A stretch of DNA of 64,000 bases, from positions 124,001 through 188,000 of the forward strand of contig CANMFE010000001.1 of the NCBI GenBank assembly GCA_947497085.1, read 5' to 3'. Position numbers and translations under genes: made by a program. The stretch comes from an uncultured Sphingomonadaceae bacterium. GTDB taxonomy: Bacteria > Pseudomonadota > Alphaproteobacteria > Sphingomonadales > Sphingomonadaceae. Below the pieces are notes generated by a model. The model was not told the DNA's origin. It searched no databases and saw nothing but the letters and a program-made list of their open reading frames with translations. Of this stretch, positions 9,250 through 17,457 are shown piece after piece. Every line of letters begins with the position of its first letter. The first letter of the stretch is position 1.

Positions 9250-10536
9250 ATGCCAATTTCACTGAAAATGCCCGCGCTATCCCCCACTATGGAAGAAGGA
9301 ACACTGGCCAAGTGGCTTGTGAAAGAAGGCGATGAGGTTTCTTCCGGTGATCTTCTGGCGGAAATTGAGACCGACAAGGCGACGATGGAGTTTGAAGCCG
9401 TTGATGAAGGCACGATAGCCAAAATCCTGGTCGCCGAAGGCACGGACAATGTGAAAGTCGGCGAAGTCATTGCTGTACTGGCCGAAGAAGGTGAGAGCGC
9501 CGAAGATGCGGCTAACGCTGCCGATAATGGCGGCGGTGGCACAGCACCTGCAGTCTCTCCGGCGGAAGAACCCACCGCACCTGCAGCCGCGCCAGAGCCA
9601 ACACCGGCTCCAGCGCCCACACAACCTGCCGCAGCAGCGCCTTCATCAGGTGATCGTATCAAGGCCAGTCCATTGGCGCGGCGTATTGCCGGGCAGAATG
9701 GCGTGGACCTTTCCGTCATAACCGGTACCGGCCCCGGCGGACGGATTATCAAGGCCGATGTTGAAGGCAAAAGCACGAGTGCTCCTGCGCCGAGCGCGGC
9801 GGCGGGTTCCCCTGCACCGGCAGAAGCTTCGACATTTGAGACCACCATCCCGCATGAAGCCGAAAAGCTCAGCAATATGCGCAAAACCATTGCGCGCCGC
9901 CTGACCGAGGCGAAGCAGACCATTCCGCATATCTACCTGACCGTGGATATCCGGCTCGACGCGCTGCTTAAATTGCGCAGTGAACTGAACGCCGCGCTGG
10001 CACCGCGCGAGATCAAGCTGTCGGTCAATGACATGCTGATCAAGGCGCTGGCCATGGCGCTCGTGCAGACGCCGAAGTGCAATGTCTCCTTTGCGGGCGA
10101 CCAGCTGATCAGCTACCAGCGCGCGGATATTTCGGTGGCGGTCAGCATTCCCAACGGCCTGATCACGCCAATTATAGAAGGGGCAGGCAGCAAATCGCTT
10201 TCCGCCATTGCCGTAGAGATGAAAGAGCTTGCGGGCCGCGCCAAGGAAGGCAAACTGCAACCGCATGAATATCAGGGCGGTACCGCGAGCATTTCCAATA
10301 TGGGCATGTTTGGTATCAAGCAATTCGACGCGGTCATCAACCCGCCACAGGGCATGATCCTGGCAGTGGGTGCAGGCGAGAAACGCCCGCATGTGATTGA
10401 TGACAGCCTGCAGATCGCGACCATCATGAGCGCCACTGGCAGCTTCGACCACCGCGCCATCGACGGCGCAGACGGTGCGCAGCTGATGAAAACACTTAAA
10501 GAACTGGTGGAGAACCCGCTGGGGCTAGTAGCTTGA
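9250..10536 (+). CDS. pdhC: Pyruvate dehydrogenase E2 (dihydrolipoamide acetyltransferase)
   Basis: E2 core of the pyruvate dehydrogenase complex, 428 residues; it transfers the acetyl group from lipoamide to CoA. The lipoyl domain (1-76) carries the lipoylated Lys in [13 protein letters not shown] (K43). An Ala/Pro-rich linker (about 95-135) leads to the E1/E3-binding domain ([14 protein letters not shown] to GRIIKADV, about 137-172), a second Ala/Pro linker and the catalytic domain (about 200-428), which ends with the active-site [14 protein letters not shown]. The start of the lipoyl domain ([22 protein letters not shown]) identifies the pyruvate rather than the oxoglutarate enzyme. The E1 genes are not beside it; a small membrane-protein gene overlaps its stop and the E3 gene follows. 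Confidence 0.93.
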   Translation: MPISLKMPALSPTMEEGTLAKWLVKEGDEVSSGDLLAEIETDKATMEFEAVDEGTIAKILVAEGTDNVKVGEVIAVLAEEGESAEDAANAADNGGGGTAPAVSPAEEPTAPAAAPEPTPAPAPTQPAAAAPSSGDRIKASPLARRIAGQNGVDLSVITGTGPGGRIIKADVEGKSTSAPAPSAAAGSPAPAEASTFETTIPHEAEKLSNMRKTIARRLTEAKQTIPHIYLTVDIRLDALLKLRSELNAALAPREIKLSVNDMLIKALAMALVQTPKCNVSFAGDQLISYQRADISVAVSIPNGLITPIIEGAGSKSLSAIAVEMKELAGRAKEGKLQPHEYQGGTASISNMGMFGIKQFDAVINPPQGMILAVGAGEKRPHVIDDSLQIATIMSATGSFDHRAIDGADGAQLMKTLKELVENPLGLVA

Positions 10537-10964
10537 GCCTGTATATTCGGGCAATGTTGGCCATTCCATTAATAGCATCGGTCAATGCATTGCTGATGGG
10601 AGTATTGGCACTTGCATCTGAGTATTCCATAGGTGTGAATTCCGTGTTGAATCAACACGGAACATTTGAAACTGTTTTTTTGTTTACATTTATATTTTCG
10701 ATGGTCCTAGGCATCCCCATGGCGATTTTAACAATTTTAATTGCACGCCATGTAAATGGTTTGACGTTAGTCAATTTGATAATAGGTGGCTTTTTAGCTG
10801 GTCCAGCTGGTTTTTTATTATTGGTAACCTTGTTAGATGGAGTCCGGCTTGTCGAGATAGGACTAACCCTCGCATATTGTGCCCTTTTGGGTGTATTATC
10901 AGCATTTCTATGGTGGCATATTGTGGAAAAGTATCGGTTAACATTGGGAAAAGAATATGGCTAA
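10533..10964 (+). CDS. Small AT-rich membrane protein of unknown function
   Basis: I do not recognise this 143-residue protein. It has about four hydrophobic segments (near residues 5-28, 47-68, 75-100 and 110-128), separated by short loops, and a basic C-terminal end ([12 protein letters not shown]), so it should be an integral inner-membrane protein. The TTG start at 10533 overlaps the pdhC stop; an ATG at 10554 giving a slightly shorter protein is equally possible. The end overlaps the first bases of lpdA (ATG 10957). Codon use is markedly AT-richer than in pdhC and lpdA on either side, suggesting late acquisition. Because the spacing is tight on both sides, it is probably expressed with the dehydrogenase subunits, but nothing in the sequence ties it to the complex. 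Confidence 0.6.
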   Translation: MSLYIRAMLAIPLIASVNALLMGVLALASEYSIGVNSVLNQHGTFETVFLFTFIFSMVLGIPMAILTILIARHVNGLTLVNLIIGGFLAGPAGFLLLVTLLDGVRLVEIGLTLAYCALLGVLSAFLWWHIVEKYRLTLGKEYG

Positions 10965-12351
10965 TTCCTACGACCTTATTGTTCTCGGTTCCGGCCCTGG
11001 CGGCTATGTGGCTGCCATCCGTGCAGCGCAACTGGGGTTGAAAACCGCGATTGTCGAGCGCGAAAATCTGGGCGGGATCTGCCTCAACTGGGGCTGTATT
11101 CCGACCAAGGCGTTGCTGCGCTCTGCCGAGATTTACCATTATATGCAGCACGCGAAGGATTATGGCCTTGCTGCCGAGAAGATCAGCGCCGACCTAGAAG
11201 CCGTGGTCAAACGCTCGCGCGGGGTGGCGAAACAGCTCAACCAGGGCGTTACGCACCTGATGAAAAAGAACAAGATCACTGTGCATATGGGTGATGGTAA
11301 ACTGACCGGGAAAGGCAAACTTTCCGTCACCAAGGATGGTAAGACCGAGGAACTAACCGCCAAGGATATCATTATCGCTACGGGCGCGCGGGCGCGCGAC
11401 TTGCCGTTTGCGCCCGCCGATGGCAAGCGTATCTGGACCTACCGCACCGCCATGACGCCGCCGGAGATGCCGAAAAAGCTGCTGGTCATCGGTTCTGGCG
11501 CGATCGGCATCGAATTTGCGAGCTTTTACAATGATATGGGCTGCGATGTGACAGTGGTCGAAATGATGGATCGGATTGTGCCGGTGGAAGATGCAGAAGT
11601 GTCTGCCTTCCTTGAAAAATCGCTCACAAAACAGGGCATGACCATCCATACCTCCGCAGGGCTCGAAAAGCTGGAAAATACCGGAAAAGGCGTCAAAGCC
11701 GCGATCAAGGGCAAGGATGGCAAGGTCACAACGTCCGAATTTACCCATGCGATTGTCGCTATCGGCATTGTCCCCAATACAGAGGATATCGGACTGGAAG
11801 CGCTCGGCATCAAAACTGACCGCGGGCATATTGTCACCAATGGCAAGTGCCAGACCAGCGCCGCGAACATCTATGCCATTGGCGATGTGACACAGCCGCC
11901 ATGGCTGGCGCACAAGGCGAGCCATGAAGGCGTGATTGCGGTCGAGGCGATTGCCGGTGGTCATCCGCATGAGATGGACCCACTCAATATTCCGGGCTGC
12001 ACCTATTGCCACCCGCAGATTGCCTCTGTCGGCCTGACCGAAGCCAAGGCGAAAGAAGCGGGTTATGAGCTGAAAGTCGGCAATTTCCCCTTTATTGGCA
12101 ATGGCAAGGCGATTGCGCTGGGCGAAGCGGAAGGCTTTATCAAGACCGTATTCGATGCCAAAACCGGTGAACTGCTGGGTGCGCATATGATCGGCGCTGA
12201 AGTCACCGAGCTGATCCAGGGCTATACTGTCGGCAAGACGCTGGAGACCACCGAGGAAGAGCTTGGCAATACGGTATTCCCGCACCCGACACTCAGTGAA
12301 ATGATGCACGAAAGCGTTTTGAGCGCTTACGGGAAGGCATTGCATATCTAA
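10957..12351 (+). CDS. lpdA: Dihydrolipoyl dehydrogenase (E3)
   Basis: Flavoprotein E3 of 464 residues that reoxidises dihydrolipoamide with NAD+. The FAD-binding motif is GSGPGGYVAAIRAAQLG near the N-terminus, followed by the redox disulfide in GGICLNWGCIPTKALL. A second Rossmann motif, GSGAIGIEFASFYNDMG (about 175), binds NAD. The FAD-contacting IYAIGDV (about 305) and the dimer-interface HPTLSEMMHE with its catalytic His and Glu complete the set. The start codon has a GGGAAAAG ribosome site inside the preceding membrane-protein gene. It serves the E2 gene upstream and possibly the other 2-oxoacid dehydrogenases and glycine cleavage. Confidence 0.95.
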   Translation: MANSYDLIVLGSGPGGYVAAIRAAQLGLKTAIVERENLGGICLNWGCIPTKALLRSAEIYHYMQHAKDYGLAAEKISADLEAVVKRSRGVAKQLNQGVTHLMKKNKITVHMGDGKLTGKGKLSVTKDGKTEELTAKDIIIATGARARDLPFAPADGKRIWTYRTAMTPPEMPKKLLVIGSGAIGIEFASFYNDMGCDVTVVEMMDRIVPVEDAEVSAFLEKSLTKQGMTIHTSAGLEKLENTGKGVKAAIKGKDGKVTTSEFTHAIVAIGIVPNTEDIGLEALGIKTDRGHIVTNGKCQTSAANIYAIGDVTQPPWLAHKASHEGVIAVEAIAGGHPHEMDPLNIPGCTYCHPQIASVGLTEAKAKEAGYELKVGNFPFIGNGKAIALGEAEGFIKTVFDAKTGELLGAHMIGAEVTELIQGYTVGKTLETTEEELGNTVFPHPTLSEMMHESVLSAYGKALHI

Positions 12352-12369
12352 ACATTAGCAGGAGGCGAT

Positions 12370-13287
12370 ATGGCCAAAGGCACGCATGATTTTACGCCGG
12401 ATGAACGCAACCAGTCGGTATTGATCAATGTAAATGGTGATATTGTTCCGCGCGCAGACGCTGTTGTGTCCGTGTTTGATAGCGGGTTTATGCTGGGTGA
12501 CGGTGTGTGGGAAGGGCTGCGCGTACATCGCGGCAAGATTGCTTTCCTGGACGCACATATGGACCGTTTATGGGAAGGCGCCAAAGCCATCGACATGGAT
12601 GTCGGCATATCGCGCGCAGCGATGGTGCAGCGGCTATACGATACGCTGGCTGCCAACAATATGGATGACGATACCGATGGCGTGCATATCCGCCTGATGG
12701 TGACGCGCGGCATCCGTTCGACACCATATCAGGACCCGCGTGTGGTGATATCGGACGCGACGATTGTCATTATCCCGGAATATAAAGACCCGTTGCCTGT
12801 CATGATTGAAAGGGGTGTAACGCTCTTTACCGTGCATGTGCGCCGCGGTGATCCTGCCGTACAGGACCCAAAACTTAACAGTCACTCCAAGCTTAATTGC
12901 ATAACCGCCTGTATTCAAGCTGCAAAAGCAGGGGCAAATGAGGCGTTGATGCTCGACCCGCAGGGGTTTGTCGCGACATGCAACAGCACGCATTTCTTTA
13001 TAGTCCGCAAGGGAGAGGTGTGGACTTCAACCGGTGACTATTGCCTTGGCGGTATCACGCGGCGCAATGTCATCGAAATCTGCCGTGAAAATGATATTCC
13101 GGTGTTTGAGAAAAACTTCTCGCTGACGGATGTTTATGGCGCGGATGAAGCTTTTATCACCGGCACGTTTGCCGGTGTTGTGCCAGCGACTGAAGTGGAT
13201 GGCAGGGTGCTGACACAGGGCAGGGGGCCGATGGTGGAGCGCCTGCAACAACTGTACAAGGCACGGATTGAGAAAGATATTGCATAA
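12370..13287 (+). CDS. Class IV aminotransferase (branched-chain/D-amino acid type)
   Basis: A 305-residue PLP enzyme of fold type IV. The N-terminal block (NGDIVPRADAVVSVFDSGFMLGDGVWEGLR) is the family signature, the PLP lysine is in NSHSKLNCI (K174), and NEALMLDPQGFVATCNSTHFF holds the phosphate-contacting Glu and Thr region. The C-terminal FITGTFAGVVPATEVDGR is also typical. Whether it acts on branched-chain L-amino acids, D-amino acids or aminodeoxychorismate cannot be decided. An AGGAGG ribosome site sits right before ATG 12370. The stop codon overlaps the start of the sulfotransferase-fold gene, suggesting coupled expression and a shared pathway. Confidence 0.88.
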   Translation: MAKGTHDFTPDERNQSVLINVNGDIVPRADAVVSVFDSGFMLGDGVWEGLRVHRGKIAFLDAHMDRLWEGAKAIDMDVGISRAAMVQRLYDTLAANNMDDDTDGVHIRLMVTRGIRSTPYQDPRVVISDATIVIIPEYKDPLPVMIERGVTLFTVHVRRGDPAVQDPKLNSHSKLNCITACIQAAKAGANEALMLDPQGFVATCNSTHFFIVRKGEVWTSTGDYCLGGITRRNVIEICRENDIPVFEKNFSLTDVYGADEAFITGTFAGVVPATEVDGRVLTQGRGPMVERLQQLYKARIEKDIA

Positions 13288-14030
13288 TGACGGAGATAGT
13301 TCGCATCGCCATGTGGTCGGGCCCGCGCAATATCTCGACCGCGATGATGCGCAGCTTTGACGCGCGCAAGGATACATGCGTTACGGATGAACCGTTTTAC
13401 GGGGCGTATCTAGAACATACGGGTATCAAACAGCCCATGTACCGTGAGATTATCGATGACATGGATTGCGACTGGGAATCGGTATGCACTGCCATGAATG
13501 GTCCGTTGCCACAGGCGGATAAAACGATCTGGTATCAAAAACATATGCCATTTCACATGACGGGGCCAATCGGCATCCGGGACTTCCCCGAACATCGTCA
13601 TGCCTTCCTGATCCGTGATCCGGCCTTTGTTATTGCCAGCTATGCGGCCAAACGGATAGAGGTCAGCGCAGCCGAGCTCGGTTATGCGAAACAATGGGAT
13701 TATATCCAGTATTGCTGTGACAGGGATGGTGAAGCGCCCGCGATTTTCGATTCAGCCCATATACTTGCAGAGCCGGAACCGATGCTTCGCCTGCTATGCC
13801 AGAAGCTGGGTATTCCCTGGGATGCGGCCATGTTAAGCTGGGAACCGGGGTATCGTGAGACGGACGGCATATGGGCCAGTCACTGGTATAATCAGGTTAT
13901 TGAGACAACGGGTTTCTCCGCCAGTGTGAGCAAGCCGCCGATGCTGAATAGCGCGCAACAGCAAATCAATGCCGAATGCCAGCCTTTCTATGAAAAGATG
14001 ACGCTTTTGAAAATGGTGGTGGCTGACTGA
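13287..14030 (+). CDS. Sulfotransferase-fold protein paired with aminotransferase
   Basis: A 247-residue protein with two motifs of the PAPS-dependent sulfotransferase fold: a P-loop-like WSGPRNISTAMMRSF near the N-terminus, in the place of the 5'-phosphosulfate loop, and HAFLIRDPAFVIASY (about 110-125), in the place of the 3'-phosphate-binding strand and helix. An acidic DEPFYGAYL segment lies between them. No signal peptide or membrane segment is visible, so it is cytoplasmic. ATG 13287 overlaps the aminotransferase stop (TAATG). I recall plant aminotransferase-like proteins in which a domain of this type is fused to a class IV aminotransferase; if that memory is right, the operon here is the unfused form. 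Substrate and true activity are unknown. Confidence 0.7.
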   Translation: MTEIVRIAMWSGPRNISTAMMRSFDARKDTCVTDEPFYGAYLEHTGIKQPMYREIIDDMDCDWESVCTAMNGPLPQADKTIWYQKHMPFHMTGPIGIRDFPEHRHAFLIRDPAFVIASYAAKRIEVSAAELGYAKQWDYIQYCCDRDGEAPAIFDSAHILAEPEPMLRLLCQKLGIPWDAAMLSWEPGYRETDGIWASHWYNQVIETTGFSASVSKPPMLNSAQQQINAECQPFYEKMTLLKMVVAD

Positions 14031-14111
14031 TAGGACCAACCTCGAAAAATTGTGAAATTGCCGATAATGTGGTAATATCATTCGCAGGAATTGGTTTGCC
14101 TGGGGAGGCTT

Positions 14112-14456
14112 ATGATGCACTTGTCGCTTGTTCTTGCCCTTTTACTCACATCTGCGCAGGGTGATGCGTTTGACAAGGCGCGCAAAGCCTATTCAAACTG
14201 TATCATTGAAGCCATGCACGCGCAGTTGGAAAGCAACGGTACCAAAGAAGCGTTCCAGACAGAGGCGAACACGAAATGTGCTGCAGAGCGTGCAAAGTAT
14301 CGCGATGCGATCATCAAGGCAGAACAGGAATATGGGACGAACCGCAGGGAAGCCGAACAATATGCGGAGGAGGAAACTGAAGCTTTGCTGGTTGGCTGGG
14401 TAGATGGTTTTAACGACTATAAAGCAACCAATACGCGGCCTGCGAAAGAACGGTAA
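14112..14456 (+). CDS. Small secreted protein of unknown function
   Basis: A 114-residue protein beginning with a short signal peptide (MMHLSLVLALLLTSAQG, then DAFDK). The mature part is helical and charged, with two Cys (in YSNCIIEA and NTKCAAER) that could form a periplasmic disulfide, Glu-rich repeats (REAEQYAEEETEALL) and a C-terminal WVDGFNDYKATN. I do not recognise the family. A GGGGAGG ribosome site precedes ATG 14112; ATG 14115 is an equivalent start. It follows the sulfotransferase-fold gene after 80 bases and is convergent with the PilZ gene. Confidence 0.6.
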   Translation: MMHLSLVLALLLTSAQGDAFDKARKAYSNCIIEAMHAQLESNGTKEAFQTEANTKCAAERAKYRDAIIKAEQEYGTNRREAEQYAEEETEALLVGWVDGFNDYKATNTRPAKER

Positions 14457-14471
14457 AGGCCGCCGCCCTTG

Positions 14472-14816
14472 TTAACAGGCAGCCTTGCGTTGCTTTCCAT
14501 TCACATACTGGATAACATGATCGAATACGGCGGGATGCAGCGGTGCTATGAACATTGCGCCGTACTGGTTCCCCTCGATCCACTTAATCTCCGCCTCCAG
14601 CGCTTCAAGGCCGGGAATCCTAAGGTTAACCCGTGTGCCGAGATTAAACTTGAACGGGTGTTCCACCCTGAAACCCAGCTGTGAAATATCGACCAGGCGA
14701 GTCTTGAAATAGGAATAGCCGAATTGCCGGATTTCCGCGGAAATCTCGACATCCGCACGGATCGCCGCGCGGCGGCTGGTAAACGGATCATCTTTTCGTC
14801 TGTCAATATGCTGCAT
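14472..14816 (-). CDS. PilZ domain protein (c-di-GMP receptor candidate)
   Basis: A 114-residue stand-alone PilZ domain. The c-di-GMP-binding elements are recognisable as SRRAAIR (the RxxxR-type motif) and, about 40 residues later, VDISQLGFRV (in place of D/NxSxxG), followed by beta strands of the barrel (RVNLRIPG, EIKWIEGNQYGAMF). Such proteins change the activity of partners in response to cyclic di-GMP; the partner is unknown. I chose ATG 14816 rather than the in-frame TTG at 14843 because the latter has no ribosome site. It stands alone between a secreted protein gene and a stretch of decayed genes. Confidence 0.8.
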   Translation of the reverse strand: MQHIDRRKDDPFTSRRAAIRADVEISAEIRQFGYSYFKTRLVDISQLGFRVEHPFKFNLGTRVNLRIPGLEALEAEIKWIEGNQYGAMFIAPLHPAVFDHVIQYVNGKQRKAAC

Positions 14817-14925
14817 CGTGCGGCCCTGAATAGCTAATGGCAAAAAATCTGGTCAGACCGACCTATGCCGCAGAGACCCTAAAAAACTGTTACGAAGGCA
14901 GAAGTTTTCTTTGCTTTTGCGGGCA

Positions 14926-15108
14926 TTATTGATGCACACTGGCCCCGGCCTCGCGCGAACAGGCGATCAGCACGCGGTTTCCGGGGCCGGAAAACGGTAT
15001 CACGCCCACGGGCCGCCCGCGCAGATGCGGGTGCACCTGCTGCACGGCAGACGTGGAAAACTCGTCAAAATCGAGATAGAGCCGCTCTATTGTTTCTGGC
15101 TTGCGCAT
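14926..15108 (-). pseudogene. Relic of a Y-family DNA polymerase (N-terminus only)
   Basis: About 60 codons from ATG 15108. IERLYLDFDEF, then VQQVHPHLRGRPVGVIPF and a segment ending LIACSREA match the first strand and finger region of Y-family (UmuC/DinB-like) polymerases, where the family reads LDFDxFFASVEQQ...LRGxPVGV...ACSxEA. Here FFASVEQQ has become FSTSAVQQ and the frame stops in a TAA soon after the SREA motif, where an intact gene would continue for over 300 codons. The palm acidic DE motif and all later parts are missing. It is therefore a truncated, mutated remnant. Some sphingomonad mobile elements carry such a gene next to an SRAP peptidase, whose relic lies 650 bases away. Confidence 0.65.
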
Positions 15109-15236
15109 GTACCTCATCCGAATCAAAAAGGGCAGATGTTAGAACATATGTGGAGCAAGGCGACAAGCACCCCGCTTGACTCTTGCGTTCCAACAGGGTC
15201 AACAGGTTTGAAGTTCAAGGGAAGAAAGTGGGATTT

Positions 15237-15761
15237 ATGTTGGGTGTAACGATTGTTCTATCGATGATAGCACCACAGGAAGCACATGAGACGATAAGGT
15301 ATTATTACGATGAACGCGGCGTAGGTAGTGTGCACCAAGACTTCGAGAGTCCAAGTTGTACGGCGTTGATCGCCAGTGAGCCGGGCAATGCTATATGGCT
15401 GGTTGTTCGGGGTAAGTCGAATGCACCTCAGAGGTTGGATATAATTATGCAATTGAAGGAGCTGGAAAACTACACGCATGGATCCAATTTGGAAGGCATT
15501 GAGATACAGTTTTTCAGGGGCACAAATAAAATTGGAAATTTTGAGGCCACGGCAGATGGCATTCATGAATATAATTCAAGAATGGTGCTTGTGAAGGTGA
15601 ATGGCGCATCACACCAGATGATATCTCGAGTAACCAGTGCCGAAGTAACGTACAGTGGAAATAGCATTAAAACGCTTGACCTCAAAGGAAATGCAGATTT
15701 GCTCAAAGCATTTGAAAACTGCATCTGCGATCTTGATAGAGCGCAACAAGATACGGATTAA
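15237..15761 (+). CDS. AT-rich orphan protein, possibly secreted
   Basis: A 174-residue product that I cannot assign. The first ~15 residues (MLGVTIVLSMIAPQE) are hydrophobic and could be a weak signal peptide. The rest is mixed beta-like sequence (IWLVVRG, IEIQFFRG, RMVLVKVNG, SAEVTYSG) ending with LLKAFENCICDLDRAQ. ATG 15237 was chosen; the open frame could extend to 15183. Composition is clearly AT-richer than the core genes. Its stop codon directly abuts the decayed SRAP gene, whose initiation codon is damaged at the junction, so it may have arrived with the event that broke that gene. There is no recognisable domain. Confidence 0.5.
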   Translation: MLGVTIVLSMIAPQEAHETIRYYYDERGVGSVHQDFESPSCTALIASEPGNAIWLVVRGKSNAPQRLDIIMQLKELENYTHGSNLEGIEIQFFRGTNKIGNFEATADGIHEYNSRMVLVKVNGASHQMISRVTSAEVTYSGNSIKTLDLKGNADLLKAFENCICDLDRAQQDTD

Positions 15762-15763
15762 TA

Positions 15764-15987
15764 TGTAACCGCTACCGCATGCGGGCCGCCGCGGCAGAGC
15801 TGGCCAAGTTTTACGGTGACTTTGACGGTATGCGGTCCAATATCCCGTCCTATGACGATATCTTTCCAAAGAGGGGAGCGCCGGTGCTGCGCAGCGATGG
15901 CGGCACGCTTACCCTGAACAACATGCCTTGGGGCATCCCCAACTGGAACACGGACGCACGGCCCATCACCAATGTCCGCAACTTAGT
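15764..15987 (+). pseudogene. Relic of an SRAP (YedK/HMCES-like) SOS peptidase
   Basis: In frame from 15764 the sequence reads CNRYRM, then AAAAELAKFYG, DIFPKRGAPVL, MPWGIP and ARPITNVRNL, which is the N-terminal third of the SOS-response-associated peptidase family; Cys2 is the catalytic residue that crosslinks to abasic DNA. The codon in front of this Cys is ATA instead of ATG, the next Met (15779) would omit the catalytic Cys, and similarity stops after VRNL, some 25 bases before the 3' end of tRNA-Ser. The active-site Glu and His of the family, which lie further on, are absent. The gene is thus decapitated and truncated. Confidence 0.65.
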
Positions 15988-16012
15988 ACGTGTTTTAGGG
16001 AAAATTGATCGC

Positions 16013-16102
16013 TGGCGGACAGGGTGGGATTCGAACCCACGGAGAGCTTGCACCCTCGCCGGTTTTCAAGACCGGTGCATTCGACCACTCTGCCACCTGT
16101 CC
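16013..16102 (-). tRNA. tRNA-Ser (anticodon UGA)
   Basis: A 90-base class II tRNA on the minus strand with CCA encoded (16013-16015). The acceptor stem pairs GGACAGG with CCTGTCC, the anticodon arm pairs CCGGT with ACCGG around the loop CTTGAAA giving anticodon TGA (UCA codons), there is a long variable arm (GCGAGGGTGCAAGCTCTCC region), and the T arm contains GTTCGAATCCC. It lies between the SRAP relic and the lytic transglycosylase gene. Its 3' end faces the decayed, AT-rich patch, as expected if the tRNA once served as an integration site, but I saw no second copy of its 3' end in the window. Confidence 0.95.
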
Positions 16103-16246
16103 CGCTCAGCGATGCGCTTCTAGCGTCATGTGAAGGTACATCCAAGCTAAAAATTCACATGGGACATGCCTAAAATTCGCGACACGGCGAAATATGCACA
16201 GATTTTGCGATATAAAGTTGTGATTTAGCGCTGACCGGGATTCCCC

Positions 16247-17356
16247 ATGACGGTGAAATGTGCCAAAACATATTGCATGACAAAGAAAAGATTCCCCCGC
16301 CTTCGCGCCGCATCGCTTATTGCCACCTTGTTGATGACGAGCTCCGCCTTCACCGGACCCACCGCTTCGGCACAAAGCAATAGCTACACACCAACCGCCC
16401 AACTGACCGAGCAGGGTTTCCAGCGCTATCTGCGCGAACTGGCGGCGCAGGCCCGCAGTGAAGGCGTGAGCGAGCGGGCGATCAACTCTGTCATGCCATC
16501 GCTCACTTATAATCCACGCGTTGTTGAGCTGGATCGCAGGCAGCCGGGCGGTTCACGCAATTCCCCGATCCCCCCATTTGAACCTTATAAGCGCCGCCAC
16601 GTCGATGCCGCGCGAATCCGTGGTGGGCAGCGCACATATCAGGCGAATCTTTCGACGGTGCGTCGTATCGAACGTGAAACCGGCGTGCCGGGTTCCGTCA
16701 TGACAGCGATCTGGGGACATGAAACCAATTATGGCAGCTATATGGGTGATTTCGATTTGCCACGTTCGCTTGCCAGCCTGGCCTATGAAGGCCGCCGCCG
16801 TGCGCTGTTCTCGGGCGAGTTTATTGCCACGCTCAAGATGATCGATATGGGCGTTCCGCGTTCAAGCCTTAAGGGCAGTTGGGCAGGGGCATTCGGCAAT
16901 CCCCAGTTCCTGCCGTCCGTATATCTGCGCCTTGCAAAAGATGGCGATGGCGACGGGATTGCCAATATTCGGTCGAGCACGGCGGATACCTATGCATCCA
17001 TTGCCAATTATTTTATCAACGCAGGCTGGCGACCGGGCGTTCCATGGGGCGTTGCGGTGCGCGTGCCGGCATCATTCGATGCGAATGCCGTGCGCAACCG
17101 CACTGTAAGCCCGCGCTGCCCGCGCGTGCATGCGCGGCACAGCGAGTGGAAGACCATGCGCGAATGGCGGGCGCTGGGCGTGGTGCCTATTGGCCGCACC
17201 GCGAATGATGATGTGCTGGCTACGTTGCTGGAGCCGGATGGCCGCGGCAAGACCGCCTATCTGCTCACCAGTAACTACCGCGTCATTCTCGACTATAACT
17301 GTTCCAATTTCTATGCGCTGTCTGTCGGGCTGCTTGCGGACGAAATCCGGCGGTAA
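16247..17356 (+). CDS. Lytic murein transglycosylase (MltB family)
   Basis: A 369-residue periplasmic enzyme that cleaves peptidoglycan glycan strands. A signal peptide is visible in MTKKRFPRLRAASLIATLL... to TASAQS. The SLT_2/MltB fold signatures are GVPGSVMTAIWGHETNYGSYMGDF, with the catalytic Glu in HETNYG, then SWAGAFGNPQFLPSVY (substrate groove) and DGDGIANIRSSTADTYASIANYF. The C-terminal domain (SPRCPRVHARHSEWKTMREWRALGV to YNCSNFYALSVGLLAD) resembles the usual extension of this family. ATG 16247 gives a long N-terminus; ATG 16277, directly at MTKKRF, gives a more typical signal peptide, and neither has a strong ribosome site. It stands just upstream of the D,D-carboxypeptidase gene, in keeping with cell-wall work. 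Confidence 0.88.
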   Translation: MTVKCAKTYCMTKKRFPRLRAASLIATLLMTSSAFTGPTASAQSNSYTPTAQLTEQGFQRYLRELAAQARSEGVSERAINSVMPSLTYNPRVVELDRRQPGGSRNSPIPPFEPYKRRHVDAARIRGGQRTYQANLSTVRRIERETGVPGSVMTAIWGHETNYGSYMGDFDLPRSLASLAYEGRRRALFSGEFIATLKMIDMGVPRSSLKGSWAGAFGNPQFLPSVYLRLAKDGDGDGIANIRSSTADTYASIANYFINAGWRPGVPWGVAVRVPASFDANAVRNRTVSPRCPRVHARHSEWKTMREWRALGVVPIGRTANDDVLATLLEPDGRGKTAYLLTSNYRVILDYNCSNFYALSVGLLADEIRR

Positions 17357-17457
17357 CATATTGCATTTGTGATGGCGTGCGGGCTACATGATGGCGCATA
17401 TGCCGCGCCGGGCATCACGCACGACATCCACTGTTTTTCAGGAATATCAGGAAACGA

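Noticed and set aside
9246..9923. A 225-codon Ala/Gly/Ser-rich frame opposite pdhC
   Set aside because: Low-complexity translation of the antisense of the Ala/Pro linkers of E2.
11353..12345. A 330-codon open frame opposite lpdA
   Set aside because: It mirrors lpdA and its composition is a by-product of the codon usage on the other strand.
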